64,000 nucleotides of DNA, taken from the NCBI GenBank assembly GCA_964579625.1, contig CAZOGU010000007.1, positions 4,210-68,209 on the forward strand, given 5' to 3'. This DNA is from JANPLN01 sp964579625 (GTDB lineage: Bacteria; Bdellovibrionota; Bdellovibrionia; Bdellovibrionales; JAGQZY01). This document shows positions 30,967 to 39,520 of this stretch, piece by piece. Positions within the stretch are counted from its first letter, which is position 1; every line of letters starts with the position of its first letter. The notes beneath the pieces are model-generated. The model was given only the letters and a program-made list of their open reading frames with translations, was not told the DNA's origin and made no database searches. The position numbers and the translations under genes are program-made.

Positions 30967-32433
30967 TTGAATTTTAAAAATGTTTCCCTGTTTCATGTCA
31001 TTTTTTTTCTGCTGATGGTTGCTTTTTTTGCACCGTTTTTTTCGGTCTTTCGTCACTTTGAGTTTGTGGATTGGACTCTTTTGTCTCAACCGCAAATCTT
31101 TGGAGTGACTTTGTTGCAAGCGCTACTGAGCACGCTCGCCACCGTTTTTTTAGCCTTTGCTTCCGCCTGGGGCTTGCTGGCTGTTCGTGGTTCGTTATCG
31201 CCATCCCTGTTTCTGGCGCTCGAGTATATGATTGTTCTCCCGAGTTTTTTGCCACCACTGATTGTGATTGTCAGCGTTTTGAGTTTTTTGCCATTTTTTC
31301 CGTTCGGGCTTGGTGGCGTGGTGCTGATGCATGTTTTTTTTGAAATTGGTTTGCTAGCGGTCTTTTTAAGTCGCTGGCTGTCTCAAAAGATGGCTCCTTA
31401 TAACGATTTTTTAAGACTGCAAAACAAAACAGTTTTTTCACAATGGCGATTGCTATGGCCCTTACTCCGACGAGATGTGATGATGGTGAGTGGTTTTTTG
31501 TTTGTTTTTTTTATCACCAGTCTTTCTGTGCCGATGATCCTTTCTGGTGGCTCTTACACAAGCCTCGAGCATGCGATGTACATCACGCTTAAAAATACAG
31601 GTGATTGGAATACCGCCTTGCATTTTTATTTGATGCAAATTTTTTGCATCAGTCCGTTTTTTCTTTTTCTTCCAAACCAATCGATCCATGATGGAGATGT
31701 TCGCGAAGCTCCCTCACTTTATTTCGAAAAAGGCCACATCTTCGCACTCTTCGCGTTGGTGCCGTCGACGTGTGTGCTAATAGGACTGTTATGGCAGGCC
31801 CCGCGAGGATTTTTTGCGGCACAAAGAGAAAATCTTATCTTTACGGACGCAGTGGTGGGCTCTCTGCTCGTGGGATTTCTTTCTGCAGGTCTTCTTTTTA
31901 TTCTTTTAAGTGGAGTGATTTATTTTTATCAGCATCGATCATTTCGTTTTTGGTTACAGCTCCTCACCGTGCCAAGTTTTGTGATGCTGAGCTTTTCATT
32001 TTATTCATTGCAAAATGCAAGTCTGTTTTATTCTTTGCTTCTGTTGTGTGGACTGTTGGCTGTTATCTACGTGCCGACGATGAGCAAGCTGGGTATTTTT
32101 CAACAGATAGAAAAGTTGGACGAGCAGATAGAGATGGCGCGGTTTTTGGGAGCCGGGCGGTGGAAAATATTTTCGCAAATTACGTACCCGCAAACACTAC
32201 CTTGGGTCTCCTTTCTGAGTGGCATCACAGGAGTTTGGGCGATTGGTGATTTTGCGATCACGCGGCTTTTTTTAATAACGGATCGAACGATTGGCCTTAA
32301 AATTCAAAGTCTGATCGAACAGTATCGCTGGGATCAAGCGGTGTATCTGTCGTGCTTTCTTTTACTCACGGGCTTCATTGTTTTCTTCTTTTTTGGAGGG
32401 TTGGCCTATGTCGCTTCTGAAAAACTTAAATAA
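30967..32433 (+). CDS. thiP: Thiamine-type ABC transporter permease, two fused domains
   Basis: A 488-residue inner-membrane permease with about 12 membrane segments. Two BPD-transp domains are fused, as in ThiP (E. coli 536). EAA-loop-like segments occur at about FLRLQNKTVFSQWRLLWPLLRRDV and at EMARFLGAGRWKIFSQITYPQTLPW, which contact the ATPase. The TTG at 30967, one base after the thiB stop, gives MNFKNVSLFHVIFF and is the best start; no ATG exists before the first membrane helix. The C-terminus overlaps thiQ by 26 bp. Confidence 0.85.
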   Translation: MNFKNVSLFHVIFFLLMVAFFAPFFSVFRHFEFVDWTLLSQPQIFGVTLLQALLSTLATVFLAFASAWGLLAVRGSLSPSLFLALEYMIVLPSFLPPLIVIVSVLSFLPFFPFGLGGVVLMHVFFEIGLLAVFLSRWLSQKMAPYNDFLRLQNKTVFSQWRLLWPLLRRDVMMVSGFLFVFFITSLSVPMILSGGSYTSLEHAMYITLKNTGDWNTALHFYLMQIFCISPFFLFLPNQSIHDGDVREAPSLYFEKGHIFALFALVPSTCVLIGLLWQAPRGFFAAQRENLIFTDAVVGSLLVGFLSAGLLFILLSGVIYFYQHRSFRFWLQLLTVPSFVMLSFSFYSLQNASLFYSLLLLCGLLAVIYVPTMSKLGIFQQIEKLDEQIEMARFLGAGRWKIFSQITYPQTLPWVSFLSGITGVWAIGDFAITRLFLITDRTIGLKIQSLIEQYRWDQAVYLSCFLLLTGFIVFFFFGGLAYVASEKLK

Positions 32434-33070
32434 ATCTTACGGAGATTTTCAAATTCAAATCGAAAACTTTGAATGGCCTGATCAGGGCGTCACTGTTCTC
32501 TGGGGAGAGTCGGGGGCGGGTAAAACCACTTTGATTCGATTGTTATTGGGTTTAGAAAAGGCTGACGGCTTTGAGTGGTGGTTTGGCAAAGAAGACATTG
32601 CAAAATGGCCTCCTCATCAAAGAGGCTTGGCGGTGGTTTTTCAGCATTTGGCGTTATTTCCACATTTAACGGCTCAGCAAAATATCGAATTTGTTTTTAA
32701 TCACACCAATCCACAGGAGAAGGCACAGGTCGAAGAGATCAGTCACTTTTTAGAAATCACGCCCTTTTTGCAGCAAAAAGTGGCTTCGCTTTCGGGCGGG
32801 CAAAAGCAACGCGTAGCGCTGGCTCGCGCTCTAGTGAAAAGCCCGCGGCTTCTGCTTTTGGATGAACCCTTTTCAGCGCTGGATTATCAACTCAAGAAGC
32901 AGGCCCGAATCCTTGTGCAAAAAATTGTCGAAGAACGAAAAATACCCGTTTGCCTCGTGACCCACGATCCTATGGATGTGCAGAGTCTGGCTCAGCGAGT
33001 CGTCATTCTCGAAAAAGGACGAATTAAGGCTTCACAAACGCCCGAAGAGTTTTTAAAACTTCTCAAGTGA
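32408..33070 (+). CDS. thiQ: Thiamine-type ABC transporter ATP-binding protein
   Basis: A 220-residue ABC ATPase starting at ATG 32408. Walker A GESGAGKTT, Q-loop VVFQHLALFPHLT, signature LSGGQKQRVALARAL, Walker B LLLLDEPFSALD and H-loop VTHDP are all intact. It powers import through ThiP. It overlaps thiP and lies 27 bp before tkt, so these genes are transcribed together. The family also contains Fe3+, spermidine and sulfate ATPases; the assignment rests on its TbpA-like neighbour. Confidence 0.87.
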   Translation: MSLLKNLNKSYGDFQIQIENFEWPDQGVTVLWGESGAGKTTLIRLLLGLEKADGFEWWFGKEDIAKWPPHQRGLAVVFQHLALFPHLTAQQNIEFVFNHTNPQEKAQVEEISHFLEITPFLQQKVASLSGGQKQRVALARALVKSPRLLLLDEPFSALDYQLKKQARILVQKIVEERKIPVCLVTHDPMDVQSLAQRVVILEKGRIKASQTPEEFLKLLK

Positions 33071-33097
33071 TTGTCTCTCAAAACAAGTAGGTGGCCT

Positions 33098-35119
33098 ATG
33101 TCTGTTCGTCCTTTTTCATTGGAAAATCGTCTTCACGGAAATCCCACGCAAGCTCTTCAGTGGAGCCAGCCGGTGAAAACTCAAGCCGGGCAAACACTGT
33201 CAGTGGCATGTCCCACGGCCACTCGCGCGATGATTGCACTGATGGACATGGCGGCCGTTCAAGGCGGAGCTGCTTGCCACTTTGGTGGACCTTCGGCTTT
33301 TGCCGAAATGATGTCGAGCGCGTTTGCATTGTTTTTTTCAAAAGCCGAAGAGCAAAAAAAGCAATGGCATCAGATGTTTCATTTCGTGAACGATGCTGGT
33401 CACTGTGAAAACGGTTTGTATGCTCTCAGGGCCAATTATCGTTTGGCGGGATTAAACTTAGAAAGCCTTCAAAACTTTCGCTCCATCGAAAGTGTTCTCA
33501 CCGGCCACGGCGAAGCGCATTTGTTTCCACAAGGTGTTTACATCAGTAACGGGCCACTCGGCTCAGGTCTTCCGCAAGCCCAAGGTTTGGCCATGGCCGA
33601 GAGTTACTCCTCATCACCGCGAGTGACGGTGGCAGCCATTTCCGACGGAGGTTGTATGGAGGGCGAGGCGCGCGAAGCACTAGCTGCAATTCCGGGTCTT
33701 GCGCACAACGGAAAACTTGGACCTTTTGTTCTTTTACTCAGCGACAACAACACAAAACTCTCAGGGCGAATTGATAAAGATTCTTTTTCTATGCAGCCAA
33801 CATTTACTTCGCTTGAGGCGAAAGGTTGGACCGTGGTGAAGATCGAAGACGGACACAATTTGCAAAAAACTTTCACCGCCATCGAGAGCGCATGTACTCA
33901 AATTCAGAGCGAGCCGCAAAAACCCATTCTCTTGTGGTTTAAAACCATCAAAGGAAAAGGCGTGCAAAAAACCGAGCAGTCGGCCTCAGGTGGGCACGGT
34001 TTCCCTCTCAAAAAAGCGGATGAGCTCCCAGCCTTCTTGCAGGAAATCTTTCAAGGCCAAACCATTCCAGCTCCTTTTACGGAGTGGATGAACCGTTTGA
34101 TCGAAAAAGAAAAAGTTCCAGCGTCTAGCAGCTCGTCCTCTGTTAAAAAAGAAAAAATTCAAGACGGAGTGGCAAAAGCGTTGATCGAAGCGGTGGAAAA
34201 AAATCAATATCCTGTGGTTTCCATTTCGGCGGATTTGCAAGGCTCAACGGGCGTTGAATCTTTCCGCAAAAAATTTCCGCAAAACTCGTTTGAAGTGGGT
34301 GTGGCCGAATCCAACATGGTCAGTGCCGGAATCGGTCTTTCCAAGCAGGGATTTATTCCAGTCGTAGATACGTTCGCTCAGTTTGGTGTCACCAAAGGAT
34401 CTTTGCCATTTATCATGAGCGGACTTTCCGAGGGCCCCATGATCGGTGTGTTTTCCCATACAGGCTTTCAAGATGCGGCGGATGGCGCCTCTCACCAAGC
34501 GCTCTCGTACATTTCGATGTTGGGTTCGATTCCAAATGTAGATGTGTATTGCATCACATGCAGTGATGAAGCTTACGAGTTGGTTTCGCAAGCCGTGAAC
34601 GAATTTGCAAACGCTCGCAAAAAAAATCAGGTGCCTCGCACCAGCATTTTCTTCTTAGGCCGCGAAACATTCCCGCCAAGTTTTAACACCAGCCTGAAAT
34701 ACCAAATCGGTAAAGCCCAAATCCTGTCAGAAAAAATTCAAGGACAAAAAAACGTCGTCATCGCCGTTTCTGGCTCTTTGGTGTCCTACGCCCTCAAAGC
34801 ACAAACCACCCTTAGCGAAAAAGGCATCGGCAGCATCGTCATCAACCCATCGATCATGAACCGCCCCGACGTCGAAATTTTTAAAACAGCTCTCGCAAAA
34901 ACATCTGGCAACATGATCACCCTCGAGGATCACAGAAATGTCGGCGGAATGGCCGCATACCTTACGCAAGCCCTTCTCGAAGCAAAAGTCCCCGTGAGCA
35001 AACTCGCCTGCCTCGGCGTCGCCGACCACTTCGGCCGCAGCGCCTACAAAGCCGACCAGTTATATCGCGACAACAAAATGGACGATGCGGCGATTGTAGA
35101 ACAAGCCCTTCGCTTTTAA
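33098..35119 (+). CDS. tkt: Transketolase
   Basis: A 673-residue TPP-dependent transketolase moving two-carbon units in the pentose phosphate pathway. ATG 33098 is preceded by a GTAGGTGG Shine-Dalgarno-like stretch. The TPP-binding region is DGGCMEGEAREAL...LLLSDNNTKLSG (GDG replaced by SDGG). The catalytic Glu lies in EVGVAESNMVSAGIG, and active-site His residues occur in ASGGHGFPLK and DGASHQALSYISML. The Cys-terminal transketolase_C domain ends LGVADHFGRSAYKADQLY. It directly follows the thiamine transporter genes, so cofactor uptake and a user enzyme are co-expressed. Confidence 0.9.
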   Translation: MSVRPFSLENRLHGNPTQALQWSQPVKTQAGQTLSVACPTATRAMIALMDMAAVQGGAACHFGGPSAFAEMMSSAFALFFSKAEEQKKQWHQMFHFVNDAGHCENGLYALRANYRLAGLNLESLQNFRSIESVLTGHGEAHLFPQGVYISNGPLGSGLPQAQGLAMAESYSSSPRVTVAAISDGGCMEGEAREALAAIPGLAHNGKLGPFVLLLSDNNTKLSGRIDKDSFSMQPTFTSLEAKGWTVVKIEDGHNLQKTFTAIESACTQIQSEPQKPILLWFKTIKGKGVQKTEQSASGGHGFPLKKADELPAFLQEIFQGQTIPAPFTEWMNRLIEKEKVPASSSSSSVKKEKIQDGVAKALIEAVEKNQYPVVSISADLQGSTGVESFRKKFPQNSFEVGVAESNMVSAGIGLSKQGFIPVVDTFAQFGVTKGSLPFIMSGLSEGPMIGVFSHTGFQDAADGASHQALSYISMLGSIPNVDVYCITCSDEAYELVSQAVNEFANARKKNQVPRTSIFFLGRETFPPSFNTSLKYQIGKAQILSEKIQGQKNVVIAVSGSLVSYALKAQTTLSEKGIGSIVINPSIMNRPDVEIFKTALAKTSGNMITLEDHRNVGGMAAYLTQALLEAKVPVSKLACLGVADHFGRSAYKADQLYRDNKMDDAAIVEQALRF

Positions 35120-35153
35120 GGGGTAGTGCATACATTTATGGAAGTGCAGATTG

Positions 35154-35834
35154 ATGAAAAAGATTGCAGTCATTGTAACTAACACTAAAAAGTATCCTCA
35201 TCTCGATCGGAAAACAGGATTGTGGTTAGGCGAGGTCACGCATTTCTGCGATGAAGTTGAGAAAGCAGGAATTTCATTTGATCTGATCAGCCCATTGGGT
35301 GGTGTTTGTCCGCTGGATCCTAAGAGTTTATCTAGCGACAAGACAGATGCCAAGTTTATGAATAGAACTGGTTTTGTTAAACAATTGAGTGAAACTCTCG
35401 CGGCTAAAGATATAAAAGCTAAAGATTACGCGGCCATTTATTTTTCCGGTGGACATGGAACGATGTGGGATTTTCCCGAATCTAAAGAACTGCAATCACT
35501 GACTGCGGATATTTTTGATAAAGGCGGAATCGTTTCGGCCGTTTGTCACGGTGTATGTGGGCTCTTAAATGTTAAAAGAGGCGATGGCAAATATCTCATT
35601 GATGCAATGCCAGTGACTGGATTTTCTAATTTCGAAGAAGGCATCTTACGCCTCAAAAAACATGTCCCATTTCTTTTAGAAACTGAAATCGTGAAACGTT
35701 CGGGGCAATACAAACGAGCCTTTTTACCTTTTATGCCTTACATCGTAGAGTCGCAAAATCTGATGACAGGACAAAACCCTGCATCCGCCAGAAAATTAGG
35801 AAAAGCCGTGGCCGCCAAACTCTTGAAAATATAG
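35154..35834 (+). CDS. DJ-1/PfpI family protein, Hsp31-like
   Basis: A 226-residue class I glutamine-amidotransferase-like protein. Core motifs are the strand-turn IYFSGGHGTMWDFP and the nucleophile elbow SAVCHGVCGLLN (Cys-His). WLGEVTHFCDEVEKAGISFDLISP and GFSNFEEGILRLKKHVPFLLE resemble the Hsp31-type chaperone/glyoxalase branch. It could detoxify methylglyoxal or act as a chaperone. It follows tkt by 34 bp but with no tight coupling, so its membership in that operon is uncertain. Confidence 0.87.
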   Translation: MKKIAVIVTNTKKYPHLDRKTGLWLGEVTHFCDEVEKAGISFDLISPLGGVCPLDPKSLSSDKTDAKFMNRTGFVKQLSETLAAKDIKAKDYAAIYFSGGHGTMWDFPESKELQSLTADIFDKGGIVSAVCHGVCGLLNVKRGDGKYLIDAMPVTGFSNFEEGILRLKKHVPFLLETEIVKRSGQYKRAFLPFMPYIVESQNLMTGQNPASARKLGKAVAAKLLKI

Positions 35835-35916
35835 TTTCTTAACGCCAAGACTTTCCGAGTTCTCTCAATACCATTTAAATTTACAAAGAGATCACCACAA
35901 GAGTATAAGACTCCTA

Positions 35917-36480
35917 ATGGCAACAGTCACAACGACAAAACACAGGCTTAAAGATAATACCGAAATCACCATTCGTAATGGCATTGAGTCCGATGCTGAG
36001 CAAATGCAGTTCTGCGTGACCGAGTACATTCGTGATAATGCAGGTCAGGTTTGGGTGCCCGGTGAATTTTCGCCGACCGTTGAACATGAGAAAGTCTGGA
36101 TCAACGAAATGTTAGTCAATGATTCCGAGCTTTTACTTGTCGCTGAAGTGGATGGAAAAATCGTTGGCAATATTGACTTTCATATCGGTAAAAGAAAACG
36201 AATCGCCCACTCCGGGGAATTCGGGATGTCTGTTTTGCCGGATTGGAAAGATAAAGGGATCGGGTCCATCTTGCTTAAGAGCTTGATAGCATGGGCTCAA
36301 TCGAATCCAAAAATCGAAAAAATCAATCTTCGTGTGTTGAGCAATAACCAACCTGCGATCGAACTTTACAAAAAATTTGGTTTTAAAGAAGAAGGCCGAA
36401 AATATCGAGAAGTTAAATACTCGGACGATATCTACGCCGATGATATTCATATGGGCTTGTTCTTAAGTGCTGGCTCTTAG
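35917..36480 (+). CDS. GNAT-family N-acetyltransferase
   Basis: A 187-residue acetyltransferase. The acetyl-CoA motif is SVLPDWKDKGIGSILLKSLIAWA (R/QxxGxG form), and the C-terminal signature is LRVLSNNQPAIELYKKFGFKEEGRKYREV, as in RimI/YiiD-like enzymes with a DIYADDIHMGLFL end. The substrate could be a ribosomal protein, an amino acid or a drug. It is monocistronic, with an AT-rich intergenic region on its 3' side. Confidence 0.87.
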   Translation: MATVTTTKHRLKDNTEITIRNGIESDAEQMQFCVTEYIRDNAGQVWVPGEFSPTVEHEKVWINEMLVNDSELLLVAEVDGKIVGNIDFHIGKRKRIAHSGEFGMSVLPDWKDKGIGSILLKSLIAWAQSNPKIEKINLRVLSNNQPAIELYKKFGFKEEGRKYREVKYSDDIYADDIHMGLFLSAGS

Positions 36481-36853
36481 GGCTTAGTGAGCAATCAACA
36501 GGTACTAATAAATAAAGGTAAAATAAGCACTTCCCTCATAAGAAGAAAACTTACTAGTACTACAAACGGGGTAAAGGTCATTTTTACTATCGTAGCGATA
36601 CCAGCACGGCGTCAATCCGGAGAGAAAAAATAAAATAAATTTGACGGCGTTTTTGAACTAAATACTCCTTCTGTGAATGATTTTAAAAATTTGTCTGTGA
36701 GGCACCCAAGGTATTTAAAAATATCAAACCAGACAGACTTAGATTGTGTTTAAAACACCGTAATTAAAATTTTTAAAAAATCTGTCCGGCTTTCAAAACC
36801 ATCAAAAATTTAAAAATAAAATTGGTGTTATATTCATTTTTTGAGGAGGAACC
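36481..36853. other. AT-rich intergenic region before HNH gene
   Basis: A 373-bp stretch without a credible gene. It is clearly richer in A+T than its surroundings (many AAAATTTTTAAA runs). A GTCTG motif recurs (about 36687, with CCAGACAGAC at about 36730 and TCTGTCCGGC at about 36780), which may pair. The last part has promoter-like TGTTATATT and a strong Shine-Dalgarno, GAGGAGG, directly before the HNH start. With the HNH gene it may mark an acquired segment. Confidence 0.6.
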
Positions 36854-37825
36854 ATGAATTTTAATACTCTATCCAATGCAAACCTTGTATCGTGTTTTGA
36901 AAATTTTGTGCGCAGTGAACGTAAAATCACGGCTCAGGTGTTAGGGTGCATCGCAGAGATCGATCGGCGTTGCCTTTACATTGAAAAAGGATTCACGAGC
37001 TTGTTTGATTATTTAGTCAAAGACGTTGGCTACAGCCCTGGGGCGGCCATGCGCAGGATCGATGCGGCACGCCTGCTACGCGAACTACCGGAGGTGGTCG
37101 AAAAGTTCGAAAGTGGGTCTCTGACTTTATCCCAGGCGACACAAGTTCAACGTGCTTCAAGGGAATATAAAAAAATAAACAAAACAACCGTTAGCACTGA
37201 GGAGAAGCGTGAACTCTTTTTACAAATCGAAAACTCGAGCCAAAAAGAAACAGAACAGATTATCGCCACGGCGTTGGCTTTACCAGTCACACCCATGCAA
37301 AAAGAAACAATTCATCGAGATCATTCGGTCACGCTCACCATCACACTAACGTCAGAACAAATGAAAGTCCTCGAACAAGCACAAAATATGATCTCTCATG
37401 CCGTGCCAGGTAAAAATTGGGCAGAGACATTAACGTATTTAGCAAAAAAAGAAGTGGCTCGCAGATCAACGGTACGGATTTCAAAAGCTCCCACTGCCGC
37501 TACGGTAGTAAACGACAAGATTGAGTTTGCTAAAGATGATGTAACGCCTCTATTGCAGCCGTCAGAACGTAGAGCGTTGCCGATGGCTCTTCGTAAATCA
37601 TTACTTCATGCGGATGCAGTTTGTGTCTATACAGACAAAAATGGAAAACAGTGTGCTAGCAAAAATTTTTTACAGATAGATCACATCAAAAGTTGGAGCA
37701 GAGGAGGAACCCACTACATTGAAAATCTGCAAGTTTTGTGTGGCACACATAATCGTTTAAAATATGAGAAAGAAAGAATGAGGACATCTGTTAAATTTAA
37801 GACATTAAGTATCAAGACAAAATAG
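36854..37825 (+). CDS. HNH endonuclease with DUF222/13E12-like N-terminus
   Basis: A 323-residue protein. The C-terminus has an HNH nuclease motif: C-x-C pair around YTDKNGKQCASKNFLQIDHIKSW, then RGGTHYIENLQVLCGTHNRLK (His-Asn-His and zinc-Cys). The N-terminal 200 residues are helical (LVSCFENFVRSERKITAQVL, AMRRIDAARLLRELP), like DUF222-type repeat proteins that often occur in many copies per genome. A nicking or homing-type function is possible. The gene lies in AT-rich DNA with a strong Shine-Dalgarno (GAGGAGG). Neither neighbour is functionally related. Confidence 0.85.
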   Translation: MNFNTLSNANLVSCFENFVRSERKITAQVLGCIAEIDRRCLYIEKGFTSLFDYLVKDVGYSPGAAMRRIDAARLLRELPEVVEKFESGSLTLSQATQVQRASREYKKINKTTVSTEEKRELFLQIENSSQKETEQIIATALALPVTPMQKETIHRDHSVTLTITLTSEQMKVLEQAQNMISHAVPGKNWAETLTYLAKKEVARRSTVRISKAPTAATVVNDKIEFAKDDVTPLLQPSERRALPMALRKSLLHADAVCVYTDKNGKQCASKNFLQIDHIKSWSRGGTHYIENLQVLCGTHNRLKYEKERMRTSVKFKTLSIKTK

Positions 37826-37873
37826 ATCTGAGATGAGAACTTTGTTTCAGCAAAGAGAAAACCCAACAGAACG

Positions 37874-38110
37874 TTAGGCTTTCTCTTTAGAACTCTGCTT
37901 TTGGCTTTGAGATTCACGATTCATATCACCGTGAAGTTTTTCTTTTGTCGAATTGGTCACATCGATTTCGCCATCGTCTTCGCCAGACATGCCTTTTTTA
38001 AAGCCGCGAATCGCATCGCCAAGAGAGCGACCGAGTTGAGGAAGCTTTGCCGGACCCATCACAAAAATAACCACGATGACCGCCAAAATCAGCATATGTG
38101 AACCGCTCAT
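37874..38110 (-). CDS. tatA: Twin-arginine translocase subunit TatA/E
   Basis: A 78-residue Tat subunit. A single N-terminal membrane helix (MLILAVIVVIFVMG) is followed by PAKLPQLGRSLGDAIRGFKKGM (the FG-like hinge and amphipathic helix) and an acidic, disordered tail. It forms the pore for folded Tat substrates. GAGGAGG precedes the ATG. It stands apart from tatB and tatC here. The inverted-repeat element copy 2 separates it from pcnB upstream. Confidence 0.93.
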   Translation of the reverse strand: MSGSHMLILAVIVVIFVMGPAKLPQLGRSLGDAIRGFKKGMSGEDDGEIDVTNSTKEKLHGDMNRESQSQKQSSKEKA

Positions 38111-38161
38111 AAAACCTCCTCTTAATTCATACCTTTATCGGAAACAATATAGACTATCTTA

Positions 38162-38323
38162 AGATTCCGTCCAAGAAGTATTGCGTTATTGCAAGTTCCA
38201 TAAAAGACCTTGATCGAGGCGCGACGACGACGCGCTAGCAAGAGCGCTATCGCTAGGAGGAGAAACGAAGAGCAAGGTTTTTTATGGAACTTGCAATAAT
38301 GGAATACTTCTTGGGCGGAATCT
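38162..38323. repeat. Long inverted-repeat hairpin element with conserved loop (copy 2)
   Basis: Left arm 38162-38212 and right arm 38273-38323 are inverted complements over 51 bp with about five differences, two of which keep G-U pairing. The right arm runs into the pcnB stop codon (38322-38324). The loop 38213-38272 (60 nt) is, in reverse complement, homologous to the 59-nt loop at 12377-12435: same ends (CTCTTCGTT, CGCGCCTCGAT) and same TAGCGCT/TTGCTAGCG centre. The arms share nothing with copy 1. Confidence 0.92.
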
Positions 38324-39488
38324 ATGGGCGTCGTCGAACATCTTTTTGGGGGGCGGGAGGTTGGCTTTGAGCCAAAGTCTTCCAGTGGTGAACCTCGTTA
38401 AGCCCGAGATGGTGGTAGGCCGAGCCCAGACAAAGGGCAAGCTCAAAGGAGCGATTGGTCAAAAGGTGATCTCGGTGGCGGGAACGTAACTTTTCCGGCG
38501 GGGAGTGCTTTCCGAGCTGCTTAACCAAGTTGATTCCCTGTAAAAATAGCTCGGATTCGATGCGATGCATGCCCAATTCCAAGCGCATAAAGGCATCCAA
38601 TTTTTCATCAAGGCGCGAACTCAACGTCTGCGTCCATCCCTCATGAATGGTTGCCAGGTACGAATACATAAACACCGAATACAGCGCCACGGGCTCAGTC
38701 ACCCCGCGCACAAGCTCCACGCCCTGATCCAAATGATGAAAAAATGTTTTTGCTTTTTCGGGGTTCTCTAAAAGCTCGTGAAGCGTTGGCAAAATGTATT
38801 TTAGTATTTGTAAATCGTAGGCTTCCCAAAGGGCCTTTGAGGGATCATCGAGGCGAAAAATTTTAAGAATCTCTTCGCGCACGCGTGGCAACTTGGCATT
38901 TTTAAGCAGACTGGCGTTATTGGCAATGGCCATGCGCAGATCAGTCTCAAGCGAAAATCCAATTTTATGGGCAAAACGCAAAGCACGAAGTATGCGAATG
39001 GGATCTTGTTCAATGCGTTTGAGCGGATCGCCGATCATGCGCACAATGCGCTGGCGAATGTCGCGCAGGCCTTCGGTGTGATCGATGATTTGTTTGTTTG
39101 ACGGATCGTAAAAAAGTCCGTTGATCGTAAAATCGCGGCGAAGAGCGTCCTCTTTAGGCTCGCCATAAATATTTTCGTCGACGAGATCGGGGCTTTCTTC
39201 ATTTTGATAATTGAGAGCGCGAAATGTAGAGACTTCGAACTGCTGACCATAACGACGAACAAGAACCAAGCGAAAGCGGCGGCCAATCAAAAACGACGGG
39301 CGAACAATTTTTTGCACTTGCTCGGGCAGGGCCATTGTGACTATATCGAAATCCTTGGGCTTTAAGCCGACAAGCAGATCTCTAACGCACCCGCCCACAA
39401 GGTAAGTGGTAAAGTTTTTTCGCTGCAACTGTTCGATAATATCGAGGGCGTTGGGATCGATGAGATTGGAATCTAGCTCAAGTTTCAC
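38322..39488 (-). CDS. pcnB: Poly(A) polymerase/CCA-adding-type nucleotidyltransferase (PcnB-like)
   Basis: A 388-residue class II nucleotidyltransferase. Signature elements are LVGGCVRDLLVG, DFDIVTMALPEQV (catalytic DxD), PSFLIGRRFRLVLVRR, which is typical of PcnB rather than CCA enzymes, and RRDFTINGLFYDP, then DPIRILRALRFAHKIGF. It adds 3' poly(A) tails to RNA, promoting decay. Shorter than E. coli PcnB (about 455), lacking most of the basic C-terminal tail. Its stop codon falls in the right arm of inverted-repeat element 2. Confidence 0.88.
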   Translation of the reverse strand: MKLELDSNLIDPNALDIIEQLQRKNFTTYLVGGCVRDLLVGLKPKDFDIVTMALPEQVQKIVRPSFLIGRRFRLVLVRRYGQQFEVSTFRALNYQNEESPDLVDENIYGEPKEDALRRDFTINGLFYDPSNKQIIDHTEGLRDIRQRIVRMIGDPLKRIEQDPIRILRALRFAHKIGFSLETDLRMAIANNASLLKNAKLPRVREEILKIFRLDDPSKALWEAYDLQILKYILPTLHELLENPEKAKTFFHHLDQGVELVRGVTEPVALYSVFMYSYLATIHEGWTQTLSSRLDEKLDAFMRLELGMHRIESELFLQGINLVKQLGKHSPPEKLRSRHRDHLLTNRSFELALCLGSAYHHLGLNEVHHWKTLAQSQPPAPQKDVRRRP

Positions 39489-39520
39489 AGAATATACTCT
39501 TCGTCAGGCGGTGGTCGTTC

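Noticed and set aside
36481..36853. Hidden CRISPR or tRNA in the AT-rich gap before the HNH gene
   Set aside because: No regularly spaced repeats and no cloverleaf; only AT-rich sequence with scattered GTCTG motifs.
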